From NCBI RefSeq assembly GCF_028687615.1, contig NZ_JAQTZU010000016.1, positions 21,936 to 85,935 on the forward strand: DNA of 64,000 nucleotides, in the 5' to 3' direction. The position numbers and the translations under genes are program-made. The notes below the pieces were generated by a model. The model saw only the letters and a program-made list of their open reading frames with translations. It had not been told where the DNA came from and did no database searches. The stretch's first letter is position 1; the number at the start of each line of letters is the position of its first letter. Shown here one piece after another: positions 1 to 7,751 of the stretch. The stretch is from Methylovulum sp. (GTDB lineage: Bacteria > Pseudomonadota > Gammaproteobacteria > Methylococcales > Methylomonadaceae).

Positions 1-886
1 TGGCGTAGGCATCGGCGCGGGGCAAATAGGCGCCTTGGGCGGCGGCAAGTTGTTGTTCGGCGATGGCGACGCGCTTGGCGGCGGCTTGCAGTTCAGGGTG
101 TTGCGCCAAGGCTTGGGTCAATAAGGCATCAAACTTGAGCGGATTTTTCGGTAAGGCTTGCGCCAAAGTTTCCTTGATCACCAACGGTTCACTAACCGAC
201 AGCCCCAACAAAGTTTTCAGCATCGTGTTCGCCATCTCGACCGCATTAGCCGCTTGAATTTGCGCTTCTTTGGCTTCGGCGAGCTGCACTTGCAAAGACA
301 GCACATCCGATTTCAGCACCGTGCCGGCAGCAAAACGTGTTTGTGATTGCGTCAATTCACTTTGCACGGCGGCAACCGAGCTTTCGCTGACTTGCTGGGC
401 ATCGACCGCCGTTATGTGCGCGTAATACGCGGCGGTGATGTGGCTGACCAAGCGATTTTTTACCGCCGCTTGATCCAATTCCGATGCCGCCACGCCCAAT
501 TCGGCCGCTTGCGCCTGATGGCTGTCCTGACCGCCTCTATATAAGGAATAAGTCGCGGAAATTTGCTCGCGGAAATTGTCCACACCGCCCGGATGGTTGA
601 AATCCGTACCGGCAAAATCCAAGCGACGTTGGGCGATAATCATCGCAAACGCTTCCGCCGGATTATTGCTGTGTTGGTAAGCGATACCCGCTTTGATTTG
701 CGGATAATAATTCGCCATCGCCAAATCCAGTTGGTCTTGCGCTTGGTCGATACGCGCCTGCATGATGCTTAGCTCAGGATTGTTCGCCAGCGCGTAGTCT
801 ATCGCCTGCGGCAAGGTAAGCGGCGGGGCGGCGTGGGCGGTGAGGCTGAATACGCAACTAATTAGCAATAGTTTCAATGGGTTCAT
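1..886 (-). CDS. TolC-family outer membrane efflux protein, N-terminal part (runs off the left edge)
   Basis: The gene reads leftward from an ATG at 884-886 and stays open to base 1, so only about the first 295 residues are seen. It is absent from the ORF track because it has no stop in the window. The translation starts with a cleavable signal peptide (MNPLKLLLISCVFSLTAHA) followed by a TolC/outer-membrane-factor domain: LPQAIDYALANNPEL at the first helix, LYRGGQ near residue 115 and long alanine/glutamine-rich helices. TolC proteins form the outer-membrane channel of RND or type I export pumps. Partner genes would lie to the left, outside the window. The exact pump cannot be named. Confidence 0.85.
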   Translation of the reverse strand, partial: MNPLKLLLISCVFSLTAHAAPPLTLPQAIDYALANNPELSIMQARIDQAQDQLDLAMANYYPQIKAGIAYQHSNNPAEAFAMIIAQRRLDFAGTDFNHPGGVDNFREQISATYSLYRGGQDSHQAQAAELGVAASELDQAAVKNRLVSHITAAYYAHITAVDAQQVSESSVAAVQSELTQSQTRFAAGTVLKSDVLSLQVQLAEAKEAQIQAANAVEMANTMLKTLLGLSVSEPLVIKETLAQALPKNPLKFDALLTQALAQHPELQAAAKRVAIAEQQLAAAQGAYLPRADAYA

Positions 887-888
887 AG

Positions 889-976
889 TGTAGGGTACGC
901 TGTGCGTACCATTTCCAAATCACGGTTTCAAAAAGGTATGCGTTTATGCCCCAGAGGGGGCTGCGTACCCTACATT
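889..976. repeat. Short palindromic repeat (tgtagggtacg type)
   Basis: The gap between the tolC-like gene and the toxin gene is bounded by TGTAGGGTACGC and its near inverse GCGTACCCTACA, so it can fold into a stem-loop. Inside it lies TTTATGCCCCAGAGGG (943-958), a copy of a tiny module also seen in the IS3 relic near 47.04 kb. A related GTGGGCAACGC-type palindrome occurs at 20892-20972. Confidence 0.6.
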
Positions 977-977
977 T

Positions 978-1406
978 TTAAGTTGCCAGATAATCTTGCA
1001 ACAATACTATCTTGCCAATATCCACGGCTTTCCGGTAATAAGCCGCATCGGCGGTAATCAGCACGACATCTGAGGTTTCCAAAGCAGCGGCGTGGTAGAG
1101 CGTGTCGAACAAATGATGTTTAAGCTCACGGCTTAAACGCATCGCCGTTTGATAAACCGCCGCGCTATCCACCACTGATATTTCCAAGTGTTGGACTGCG
1201 GTAAATAATCGCGCCGCATGGTCTGGTGCAAGCCTGACGACCACGCCCATCAGTTCCGCCAGAAAATGCGGCGGTTGCAGCAAGCGCACATCCTGACGGC
1301 TGACCGCTTGCAATAACTGCAAGGCTTTATCGACATCCGCCTCTTCAGGTTGTTGCGGCAACAGCCATTTCACCGCGACGCTGGCATCAACCACGACAAA
1401 CTTCAT
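978..1406 (-). CDS. PIN-domain ribonuclease toxin (VapC-like)
   Basis: This 142-residue protein has the PIN fold signature: an N-terminal VVDASVAVKWL with the first catalytic Asp, a central Glu (FLAELM), and a later LFDTLYHAAAL / LITADAAYY pair that supplies the remaining acidic residues. PIN toxins are Mg-dependent RNases, often cutting tRNA or rRNA. Its ATG overlaps the stop of the upstream antitoxin by four bases (ATGA), the usual translational coupling of vapBC operons. The RNA target cannot be told from sequence. Confidence 0.85.
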   Translation of the reverse strand: MKFVVVDASVAVKWLLPQQPEEADVDKALQLLQAVSRQDVRLLQPPHFLAELMGVVVRLAPDHAARLFTAVQHLEISVVDSAAVYQTAMRLSRELKHHLFDTLYHAAALETSDVVLITADAAYYRKAVDIGKIVLLQDYLAT

Positions 1407-1639
1407 GCTTGCCGCAATTCGTCACGCGCCGCTTGCACGGCTGCTTCGGTGACGGCAGGAATTTGCCCGCGCAAGGCCAACAAATCGGCAATCGCTTGTT
1501 GGTGCTGTTGCTTACGCACGGCGCGTTCGACTGCTTCACGCATGAGTTCGGCGATTATTGCGCTTTTGTTTTGCCCTTGGTACGCGGCGTTGAACGCGGC
1601 CTTAACTTCATCGGGGACACTGAAATTGACGGTTGCCAT
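1403..1639 (-). CDS. Antitoxin partner of the PIN toxin
   Basis: A 78-residue protein. The ATG at 1637-1639 is preferred over the longer ORF in the track because CCAGGAG sits just upstream and the protein then starts MATVNFSVPDEVKAAF, typical of ribbon-helix-helix antitoxins. The N-terminal strand-helix part should bind operator DNA. The charged helical C-terminus (ERAVRKQQHQQ onward) should wrap the toxin. It overlaps vapC by four bases. Autorepression is usual for such operons but no operator was confirmed. Confidence 0.75.
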   Translation of the reverse strand: MATVNFSVPDEVKAAFNAAYQGQNKSAIIAELMREAVERAVRKQQHQQAIADLLALRGQIPAVTEAAVQAARDELRQA

Positions 1640-1759
1640 GATTTGCTCCTGGGTTGTTGAAAATTTCAACAAATTATCGGGGCAGACGCTAGGCAATGCA
1701 ATGTTTATGAACCCGTAAAATCCCGTATTTCGCTATCGCTGCATACGGCTACCTCTGGG

Positions 1760-3031
1760 CTACTTTTTCAAACGCATAATGCCCATCAATTTCAACGGCA
1801 AACGCTCATAAAACGGCTCGCTCAAGCCTTTGCGGACTTTGCGCATGAAATATTTTTCATAGCCGATTTTTGCCCAATGCACCCAACGCCCGCGTGATGC
1901 CCATTGCACATTGCGCGGCGGGATTTGCGGCATGGCGAGGAACGCGATGCCGGAATCGCCAAAATCCGCCAAACACAGCGCGTTCCAGGTGCCCTTGTGG
2001 CTAGGCTCTTTGCCGTCCAATTCATCACGGATATTGTGCGCGGTGGCGGTGACCATCGACTCGATCATGTAACCCGTTTTGGGCACACCGGTTGGTACGG
2101 GCGTGGGTTTTTGCGGTGCGATGGCGATGCACACGCCGACGGAATAAATGTTTTTGTAAGTTGGGTTGCGTTGATGTTCATCGACCAGCACAAAACCGCG
2201 CGGGTTAGTCAGTTTTTCAATGCCGAACAGCGCGTCCACGCCTTTGAACGCTGGCAACATCATGCTGTGTTTGAACGGCAATTCGTGTTGCTTTTTCACC
2301 GCGCCGTTTTCATCGACTTCGGTCACATACATCATGCCATCTTCCACGCGGTCCACTTTGGCGTTGCAAATCCAGTCGATGTGCTTGTTGCGCATTTCGC
2401 TTTCCAACATGCCTTTGGTGTCGCCCACGCCATCCAAACCCAAATGCCCGATGTACGGCTCGGAAGTGACATAAGTGATTTTTACTTTGTCGCGGATTTT
2501 ATGTTGGCGCAGGTCGGTTTCGGCGGTGAACAAGTATTCATAAGCAGGGCCAAAGCACGACGCGCCTTGCACGGCCCCGATGATGATAGGGCCAGGATTT
2601 TCGGTGAAGGCTTCCCAACGCTCACCCGCAGGGCCGGCGTGGTCAACATGGCAGACTGATTCGGTATGTCCGTTGGGACCTAAGCCTGGAATTTCGTCAA
2701 ACGCCAGTTTCGGACCGGTGGCGATGACCAGATAATCGTAGGCTACGGTGCTGCCATCAGCCAATTCGACTTGGTTTTGTTCCGGTTGGAAGCGGGCGAC
2801 TTTTTGCTGGATGAAGGTGATTTTTTTCTTTTTGAACACGGGTTCCAACGGCACTTTAATGTCTTCGGGTTTGCGCCAGTTGACGCCCACCCACGGATTG
2901 GACGGCACGAAATGGAAAGTCGGCGTGTCGGCGATGACGACCACTTCGTCTTCTTTACGCGCCAAGTCTTTCATTTCAAATGCCATTGGAATGCCGCCGA
3001 TGCCGGCTCCTACGATTACGATTTTAGCCAT
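1760..3031 (-). CDS. sqr: Sulfide:quinone oxidoreductase
   Basis: A 423-residue FAD-dependent disulfide oxidoreductase that oxidises sulfide and passes electrons to the quinone pool at the membrane face. It begins with the Rossmann motif VIVGAGIGG and carries IATGPK before residue 110. The cysteines expected of SQR are present: C127 (SVCHVD), C159 (QGASCFGPAYEY) and C353 (ALCLADFG), at spacings close to the Acidithiobacillus enzyme. An AGAGAGGAAAC ribosome site precedes the ATG. It lies last in the cyd block, fitting a pathway from sulfide to quinone to cytochrome bd, an oxidase known to tolerate sulfide in other bacteria. Confidence 0.9.
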   Translation of the reverse strand: MAKIVIVGAGIGGIPMAFEMKDLARKEDEVVVIADTPTFHFVPSNPWVGVNWRKPEDIKVPLEPVFKKKKITFIQQKVARFQPEQNQVELADGSTVAYDYLVIATGPKLAFDEIPGLGPNGHTESVCHVDHAGPAGERWEAFTENPGPIIIGAVQGASCFGPAYEYLFTAETDLRQHKIRDKVKITYVTSEPYIGHLGLDGVGDTKGMLESEMRNKHIDWICNAKVDRVEDGMMYVTEVDENGAVKKQHELPFKHSMMLPAFKGVDALFGIEKLTNPRGFVLVDEHQRNPTYKNIYSVGVCIAIAPQKPTPVPTGVPKTGYMIESMVTATAHNIRDELDGKEPSHKGTWNALCLADFGDSGIAFLAMPQIPPRNVQWASRGRWVHWAKIGYEKYFMRKVRKGLSEPFYERLPLKLMGIMRLKK

Positions 3032-3066
3032 GATGTTTCCTCTCTGTGTTTTTTTTAGTTATTTAA

Positions 3067-3179
3067 GTCCACGAAAAACACGAAACACACGAAAAATTTA
3101 GGTCGGTAATCTTTAGTTGACACGCTGACAAGCCAACAGGCTACTGTTTTATTTCGTGTTTTTCGTGCATTTCGTGGAC
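3067..3179. repeat. Inverted repeat rich in TTTCGTG / CACGAAA
   Basis: The 155-bp spacer upstream of sqr holds GTCCACGAAA at one end and its complement TTTCGTGGAC at the other, with extra CACGAAA copies between. Related half-elements occur at about 31620-31654 and at 34245-34538. This looks like a dispersed intergenic repeat. It probably separates sqr from the upstream promoter. Confidence 0.65.
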
Positions 3180-3186
3180 AATTGCT

Positions 3187-3399
3187 TTATTGGCAAATTG
3201 ATTTCACACCCAGTTTTTTCAGGATCATTTCTAGCGGACAGAATTGGGTGAAACCGCTTTGGAGCAAATTAAAACCGACAAAGGCGGTGAACCACAGCCA
3301 GTTTTGATGGTGGAACAACGGGCTGCCTTCCACGCCCAAGCTTAAGGACAGCAGGATAAAAGTCCCTGCAACAATGCGGACAATGCGTTCAGTGGTCAT
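3187..3399 (-). CDS. DUF2892 (YgaP-like) small inner membrane protein
   Basis: A 70-residue protein starting MTTERIVRIVAGTFILLSLSLG. The ATG at 3397-3399 is chosen because GGGAG lies just upstream. The track's longer start has no such site. It has two hydrophobic spans and the family's FTQFCPLEMILKKLG end, with a conserved Cys. DUF2892 proteins often accompany rhodanese, SQR or persulfide-metabolism genes, which fits the sqr gene downstream. The function is unknown. Its start overlaps the end of cydX by 11 bp. Confidence 0.75.
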   Translation of the reverse strand: MTTERIVRIVAGTFILLSLSLGVEGSPLFHHQNWLWFTAFVGFNLLQSGFTQFCPLEMILKKLGVKSICQ

Positions 3400-3541
3400 G
3401 TTTTTTGCTCCCAGATAACGTGCCACAGGATGGGGCTATGCCGTGGGTGTCGATGTCGCACACCGATTCCAGCCACATCGCGTTGATAATGGCGAAAGCC
3501 GCCGCAAAGCCTACGCCGAGTATCCAAGTGAAATACCACAT
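3389..3541 (-). CDS. cydX: Cytochrome bd oxidase accessory subunit CydX
   Basis: A 50-codon ORF missed by the track. It starts MWYFTWILGVGFAAAFAIINAMWLE, the hallmark of the CydX/YbgT family (one transmembrane helix with a WYF start and a Glu at the helix end). GGAGACGATC precedes the ATG and the gene begins 10 bp after cydB stops. CydX stabilises the haem groups of the CydAB complex in other bacteria. The tail after residue 25 is longer and more polar than in E. coli and overlaps the next gene. Confidence 0.85.
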   Translation of the reverse strand: MWYFTWILGVGFAAAFAIINAMWLESVCDIDTHGIAPSCGTLSGSKKHDH

Positions 3542-3551
3542 GATCGTCTCC

Positions 3552-4691
3552 TTAATAAAGTGTATGGGTGTCTTGCAAAATGGTTTGTTCGGTGATGTCG
3601 CCCCAGATGATTTTGTAAACCCAGCGGGTGTACAACAACACGATGGGCAGGAACACGACGGTGATCCAGAACGCCCACAGCAAGGTGGTGTGGCTGGAAC
3701 TGGCGTCCCACAAGGTCAGACTGGAACGCGGGTCGGTGGTGGAAATCAGCAGGAACGGGAACAGGCCAAAACCGATAGTCAACAACAAACCTGTCATGCC
3801 TACGCTGCTGAACAACAACGCAGTGATCCGGTGGTCGCCTTTACCAAACAGCCATGCCAGCACTAACCCTGTGAAACCCAGCACCGGGGCCAGCAGCATC
3901 CAAGGATGGGCGAAAAAATGCGCCCGCCATGTTGCGCCTACCGCCACCACTGTTTTGTTCATCGGATTGGAGGGTGCGTCGCCTGCGGGCATGTGGGTGA
4001 TTTCTGGGCGGTCTATGCCGAATAACGTCCAAATCGTGGCAAGCACCAACAACAGCAACAGCACCGGCCCCAAAACATTTAAAACAGCGGTGGTGCGTTG
4101 GTAAATCACGCCCACACTACGGCATTTTAAGAACAACGCGCCGTGGAAAGTGGTCAGTGCCAAACCAATCACCCCGCACAGCAACGCGAACGGGTTCAGC
4201 AAGCCCCAGAACGAGCCGTCATAAAAAGCCCGCAGGTCCTGGTCAAGATGGAACGGCAAGCCCAACAACAAATTGCCGACCAACACGCCGAACAATACCG
4301 GCGGCAAGCTGCCGCCCAAAAACAAGCACCAATCCCAGGCGTTGCGCCAGCGCGGGTCTGGCAGTTTGCTGCGGTAATCAAAGCCCGCCGGACGGAAGAA
4401 CAAGGCGAACAGCACCAACAGCATGGCGACATACAAACCGGAAAACAGCGTCGCGTACACGGCGGGCCAGATCGCAAAAATCGCCCCGCCCAGCAAAATC
4501 AGCCACACTTGGTTGCCTTCCCAAGTCACGCCGACGGTGTTGATGATGACGCGGCGTTCGGTGTCGGTTTTGCCAACTAGCGGCAATAAGGTGCAGACAC
4601 CAAAATCAAAGCCTTCAGTGACGGCAAAGGCAATGGCGACAACGCCGATAAATAGCCACCAGATGATACGCATGGTTTCATAATCGAACAT
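3552..4691 (-). CDS. cydB: Cytochrome bd ubiquinol oxidase subunit II
   Basis: A 379-residue multi-spanning membrane protein, the same length as E. coli CydB. It shows the family motifs: LFIGVVAIAFAVTEGFDFGV at the N-terminus, TWEGNQVWLILLGGAIFAIWP near residue 55, FRPAGFDYRSK and a DASSSHTTL loop near the C-terminus. It pairs with CydA to reduce oxygen with quinol. GAGGAGTAAACC precedes the ATG. It is not adjacent to cydA: a secreted-protein gene and an oppositely oriented toxin-antitoxin pair lie between them. Confidence 0.95.
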   Translation of the reverse strand: MFDYETMRIIWWLFIGVVAIAFAVTEGFDFGVCTLLPLVGKTDTERRVIINTVGVTWEGNQVWLILLGGAIFAIWPAVYATLFSGLYVAMLLVLFALFFRPAGFDYRSKLPDPRWRNAWDWCLFLGGSLPPVLFGVLVGNLLLGLPFHLDQDLRAFYDGSFWGLLNPFALLCGVIGLALTTFHGALFLKCRSVGVIYQRTTAVLNVLGPVLLLLLVLATIWTLFGIDRPEITHMPAGDAPSNPMNKTVVAVGATWRAHFFAHPWMLLAPVLGFTGLVLAWLFGKGDHRITALLFSSVGMTGLLLTIGFGLFPFLLISTTDPRSSLTLWDASSSHTTLLWAFWITVVFLPIVLLYTRWVYKIIWGDITEQTILQDTHTLY

Positions 4692-4755
4692 GGTTTACTC
4701 CTCAAAGTGTAGGCTGGGATGAGTGTGCGAACCCCAGCAATCCGCATCTAGCCAA

Positions 4756-5256
4756 TTAATGGCCGTGGTGTTGCATTGATCCGCCGGGTATCGCATGGCG
4801 GGCGTGGTCGCTCAACTGCGCATCAAAATACTGGTGTACCGCCGCTATCAGCTTCGGGTCAGTGCTGACGTAAGCGATTTGGGCACCGTCCGCCAATTCC
4901 CGGTAAGCAAATTGGATATGGCTAAATCCGGTACGCAAGTCCTGCACACCTGGCATGGTGTCGCCGTGGATGCGCATCGGCCCGGAAAAATCACCTTCAC
5001 CAAAACACTTTGCCAAAGCCGATAAATGGTCGCGGATCAGGCCGATTTGTTTGTGGTCATTGGCATCTTTGGCAAGCACTTGCTGGATGCCGCCTGTGTC
5101 AGTTTGGGTGAAAACGTGCTGGGTTTTGTCCAGGTCAAACGGCATGACATGGACACCGCGTGCCACGACTTCATCCAGACGCGCGGGGCTGGCGGGTTGC
5201 ACGGCATAAGCGCTAGGCATCATTAACAAGCCTAGAGCCAAGCAAATTTTATTCAT
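4756..5256 (-). CDS. Conserved exported protein of unknown function
   Basis: About 166 residues. The second ATG is preferred because ACGGAG lies nine bases upstream of it. It has a clear signal peptide (MNKICLALGLLMMPSAYA), so it should act in the periplasm. Features are PFDLDKTQHVFTQT near residue 40, a Cys-containing LAKCFGEGDFSGP segment and a His-rich tail (MQHHGH). I recognise the family only as a conserved hypothetical. Similar proteins may carry unreliable enzyme names in databases. It sits between cydA and cydB on the same strand, hinting at a link with the oxidase. Confidence 0.6.
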   Translation of the reverse strand: MNKICLALGLLMMPSAYAVQPASPARLDEVVARGVHVMPFDLDKTQHVFTQTDTGGIQQVLAKDANDHKQIGLIRDHLSALAKCFGEGDFSGPMRIHGDTMPGVQDLRTGFSHIQFAYRELADGAQIAYVSTDPKLIAAVHQYFDAQLSDHARHAIPGGSMQHHGH

Positions 5257-5357
5257 TATGGTCATCTCCGTTATTGCTACAAATGTTGTTCTGAAATCCC
5301 TTACCCAGTGCGAGCAAACCAGCTATACTGCCAACCCTGATTTTGTAAGGAAAAGCT

Positions 5358-5585
5358 ATGAACCTGCCCGAAACCATTTACCAACGCAGCTTATTGTTGC
5401 CCGAAAATGCCGCAGCTGAAGTGCTGGCATTCATCGAATTGCTAGAGCGGCGCGAGCAGCAAACCGCTGGCGCAGATGCCCAACGCCGCCAAACCGCACT
5501 GGCCCATATCGCGGCAGCCCACATTCCGTGGCAAGGCAAACCCATTCCTGACCGTGCCGCCCTCTACGATGATGCCAGGGCTTAA
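5358..5585 (+). CDS. Small antitoxin-like protein (DUF2281-like)
   Basis: A 75-residue protein preceded by AAGGAAAAGCT. It has MNLPETIYQRSLLLPENAAAEVLAFIELLERRE, a pattern seen in antitoxins of PIN toxins, and a C-terminal IPDRAALYDDARA that resembles toxin-binding tails. It overlaps the next gene by 14 bp. The pair lies opposite to the surrounding cyd genes, which suggests it was inserted there. Confidence 0.65.
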   Translation: MNLPETIYQRSLLLPENAAAEVLAFIELLERREQQTAGADAQRRQTALAHIAAAHIPWQGKPIPDRAALYDDARA

Positions 5586-5982
5586 TTCGACTTATTTCCT
5601 CGACACTAACATCGTGCTTTATGCCTACGGTACGGATGCCGGGAAAAAAGCCAGTGCCCTCGCGCTATTGGCCGCAAATCCAATGATTTCCACTCAAGTC
5701 ATTAACGAATGCAGCCATGTCATGCGTCGGAAATTACGCTGGCCGCCACGCCAAGTTGCCGCTGAATTGGACATTTTGCTCGAACTTGTCCAATTACATA
5801 CTATCCACATCCAGCACATCCGGTCAGCTTGGCAGTTAGCCGGCCGATACGGTTTTAGCCATTACGACAGCCTGATAATCGCCAGTGCGTTGGCAATCGG
5901 TTGCAATCATCTATACAGCGAAGATTTGCAACACGATCAATTAATTGCCGACCAACTCCGCATCATTAACCCGTTTTTGTAG
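5572..5982 (+). CDS. PIN-domain toxin (VapC-like)
   Basis: A 136-residue PIN protein. The start at 5572 gives MPGLNSTYFLDTNIVLYAYG with the first catalytic Asp. The longer ORF in the track reads back into the antitoxin. A later YGFSHYDSLIIASALAIGCNHLYSEDLQH supplies the conserved acidic residues. It ends 10 bp before the convergent end of cydA. Confidence 0.8.
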   Translation: MPGLNSTYFLDTNIVLYAYGTDAGKKASALALLAANPMISTQVINECSHVMRRKLRWPPRQVAAELDILLELVQLHTIHIQHIRSAWQLAGRYGFSHYDSLIIASALAIGCNHLYSEDLQHDQLIADQLRIINPFL

Positions 5983-5992
5983 CTGCCCCCAC

Positions 5993-7552
5993 TTAATGCA
6001 CAGCCTTCAATTCAAAAAAGTACCGCCCGGTATGCAAACTGCTAGGTCCCAAGCGCACATATTTGAGCATCAGATACAGCTCAATAATCAGCAACACCGT
6101 GTAAAACAGGGCGAATCCGGCGATGCTGAACCATAATTGCCCGGTGCTGATGCTGGACACGCTCAGATGGGTAGGCAACACGCCGGAAATTGTCCACGGT
6201 TGGCGGCCCACTTCGGCGACAAACCAGCCGGTTTCAGCCGCTATCCACGGCAGCGGGATGCACCAGACCGCCAGGCGCATCAGCCAGCGTTTTTGGTCGG
6301 CGACGCGGGTGGCGCAGTAGTAAAAGGCCATCGCAAACACAAACAGCATGGTAAAACCACACGCCACCATGACGCGGAACGTCCAGAACAGCGGCGCGAC
6401 TTTGGGGATGGTGTCGTTGGCGGCTTTTTCGATAGTCGCCGTATCGGCATCGACGACGTTTTCGGTGTATTTTTTCAGCAGCAAGCCATAGCCCAAATCA
6501 GCTTTGTGGCTGGCAAATGCTTGCAAAGTCGCCTCGCTATGGTCGCCACCGCGCAGTTTTTGCAGCTCCCCATACGCCACCATGCCATTTTTGACCCGCA
6601 CCAAACTGTCTGCACGCAATTCTTTCAAGCCTTTGACAGGTTCGTCTATCGAGCGGGTGGCGATCAGACCCAAGACATACGGGATTTTGATGGCATAATC
6701 GGTATGCTGGGTTGCTTGGTTGGGGAAGCCAAAGGCGGTAAAACTGGCGGGTGCGGCTTCAGTTTCCCATTCCGCCTCAATCGCGGCGAGCTTGATTTTT
6801 TGGGTTTCGCCTTGGGTGTAGCCACTTTCGTCGCCCAACACAATCACCGACAAAATCGAAGCCAAACCAAACGCCGAGGCGATGGAAAAAGAACGGCGGG
6901 CAAAGCCGATGTCGCGTTTGTTCAGCAAATACCACGAGCTGATGCCGAGCACGAACATCGAGCCGGTGACATAACCCGCCGCCACGGTGTGGACGAATTT
7001 GACCTGGGCGACCGGGTTTAAAATGACATCGGCGAAGCTGGTCATTTCCATGCGTAGCGTTTCGTAATTGAATTCCGCGCCGACCGGATACTGCATCCAA
7101 CCGTTAGCAATCAGAATCCACAAAGCCGACAAGCTGGTGCCGACGGCGAGCAGCCAGGTCACGATCAAATGCTGGACTTTGGTCAATTTGTCCCAGCCGA
7201 AGAAAAACAGCCCGACAAAGGTCGATTCCAGGAAAAACGCCATCCAGCCTTCGCTAGCCAGCAAAGGCCCGAAAATATCGCCGACATAATGCGAGTAATA
7301 CGCCCAATTGGTGCCGAACTGGAATTCCAGCGTGATGCCGGTGGTCACGCCCATCGCGAAGTTGATCCCGAACAGCTTGCCCCAGAATTGGGTCATGTCC
7401 TTGTAGACTTCCTTGCCGGTCATCACATACACGGATTCCATAATGCCGAGGATAAAGGTCATGCCCAAGGTCAGCGGCACGAACAAAAAATGGTACAGCG
7501 CGGTCAGGCCAAATTGCAGCCGCGATAGCATGACAATATCATCGCCGATCAT
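5993..7552 (-). CDS. cydA: Cytochrome bd ubiquinol oxidase subunit I
   Basis: 519 residues with the ATG at 7550-7552, chosen because AAGGAG lies seven bases upstream and the length then matches E. coli CydA (522). It shows SRLQFGLTALYHFLFVP with the His ligand of haem b595, VKFVHTVAAGYVTGS with the second His, FWTFRVMVACGF with the Met ligand, and GRQPW. The Q-loop is of the long E. coli type (GDESGYTQGETQKIK followed by a long insert). It transfers electrons from quinol to oxygen at the inner membrane. Its start overlaps the end of cydP by 14 bp. Confidence 0.95.
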   Translation of the reverse strand: MIGDDIVMLSRLQFGLTALYHFLFVPLTLGMTFILGIMESVYVMTGKEVYKDMTQFWGKLFGINFAMGVTTGITLEFQFGTNWAYYSHYVGDIFGPLLASEGWMAFFLESTFVGLFFFGWDKLTKVQHLIVTWLLAVGTSLSALWILIANGWMQYPVGAEFNYETLRMEMTSFADVILNPVAQVKFVHTVAAGYVTGSMFVLGISSWYLLNKRDIGFARRSFSIASAFGLASILSVIVLGDESGYTQGETQKIKLAAIEAEWETEAAPASFTAFGFPNQATQHTDYAIKIPYVLGLIATRSIDEPVKGLKELRADSLVRVKNGMVAYGELQKLRGGDHSEATLQAFASHKADLGYGLLLKKYTENVVDADTATIEKAANDTIPKVAPLFWTFRVMVACGFTMLFVFAMAFYYCATRVADQKRWLMRLAVWCIPLPWIAAETGWFVAEVGRQPWTISGVLPTHLSVSSISTGQLWFSIAGFALFYTVLLIIELYLMLKYVRLGPSSLHTGRYFFELKAVH

Positions 7553-7751
7553 AATGGATCTCCTTTGTGGATGGATAAATAGGGGCTTGCGTAGGTAAGG
7601 CAAAATGGGCGGCAATATCGGGCTTAACGGCGGGACGGCCTTGCCACCGGAACAACAAAAACCACAAGCCTGTCAGCAAGATGATTTTTAGCAATAAAGC
7701 CAAGCCGATTTCCCATCGTAACGGGGTTTTGTTGGTAGTATTATTGATCAT
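7539..7751 (-). CDS. cydP: Cytochrome oxidase putative small subunit CydP
   Basis: A 70-residue protein starting MINNTTNKTPLRWEIGLALLLKIILLTGLWFLLFRW: a short charged N-terminus, one transmembrane helix, then a periplasmic tail. The ATG at 7749-7751 follows GGAGGCAATC. The family is found beside cydAB in proteobacteria. Its 3' end overlaps cydA and its 5' end overlaps the upstream gene, so the three are translationally coupled. Confidence 0.75.
   Translation of the reverse strand: MINNTTNKTPLRWEIGLALLLKIILLTGLWFLLFRWQGRPAVKPDIAAHFALPTQAPIYPSTKEIHYDRR

Noticed and set aside
2-772. Plus-strand ORFs over the left edge
   Set aside because: They are shadows of the minus-strand TolC gene, which explains the region.
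4756-5256. Naming the exported protein as aspartate carbamoyltransferase
   Set aside because: It has a signal peptide and none of the transcarbamylase motifs (STRTR, HPTQ). Any such label would be an error.
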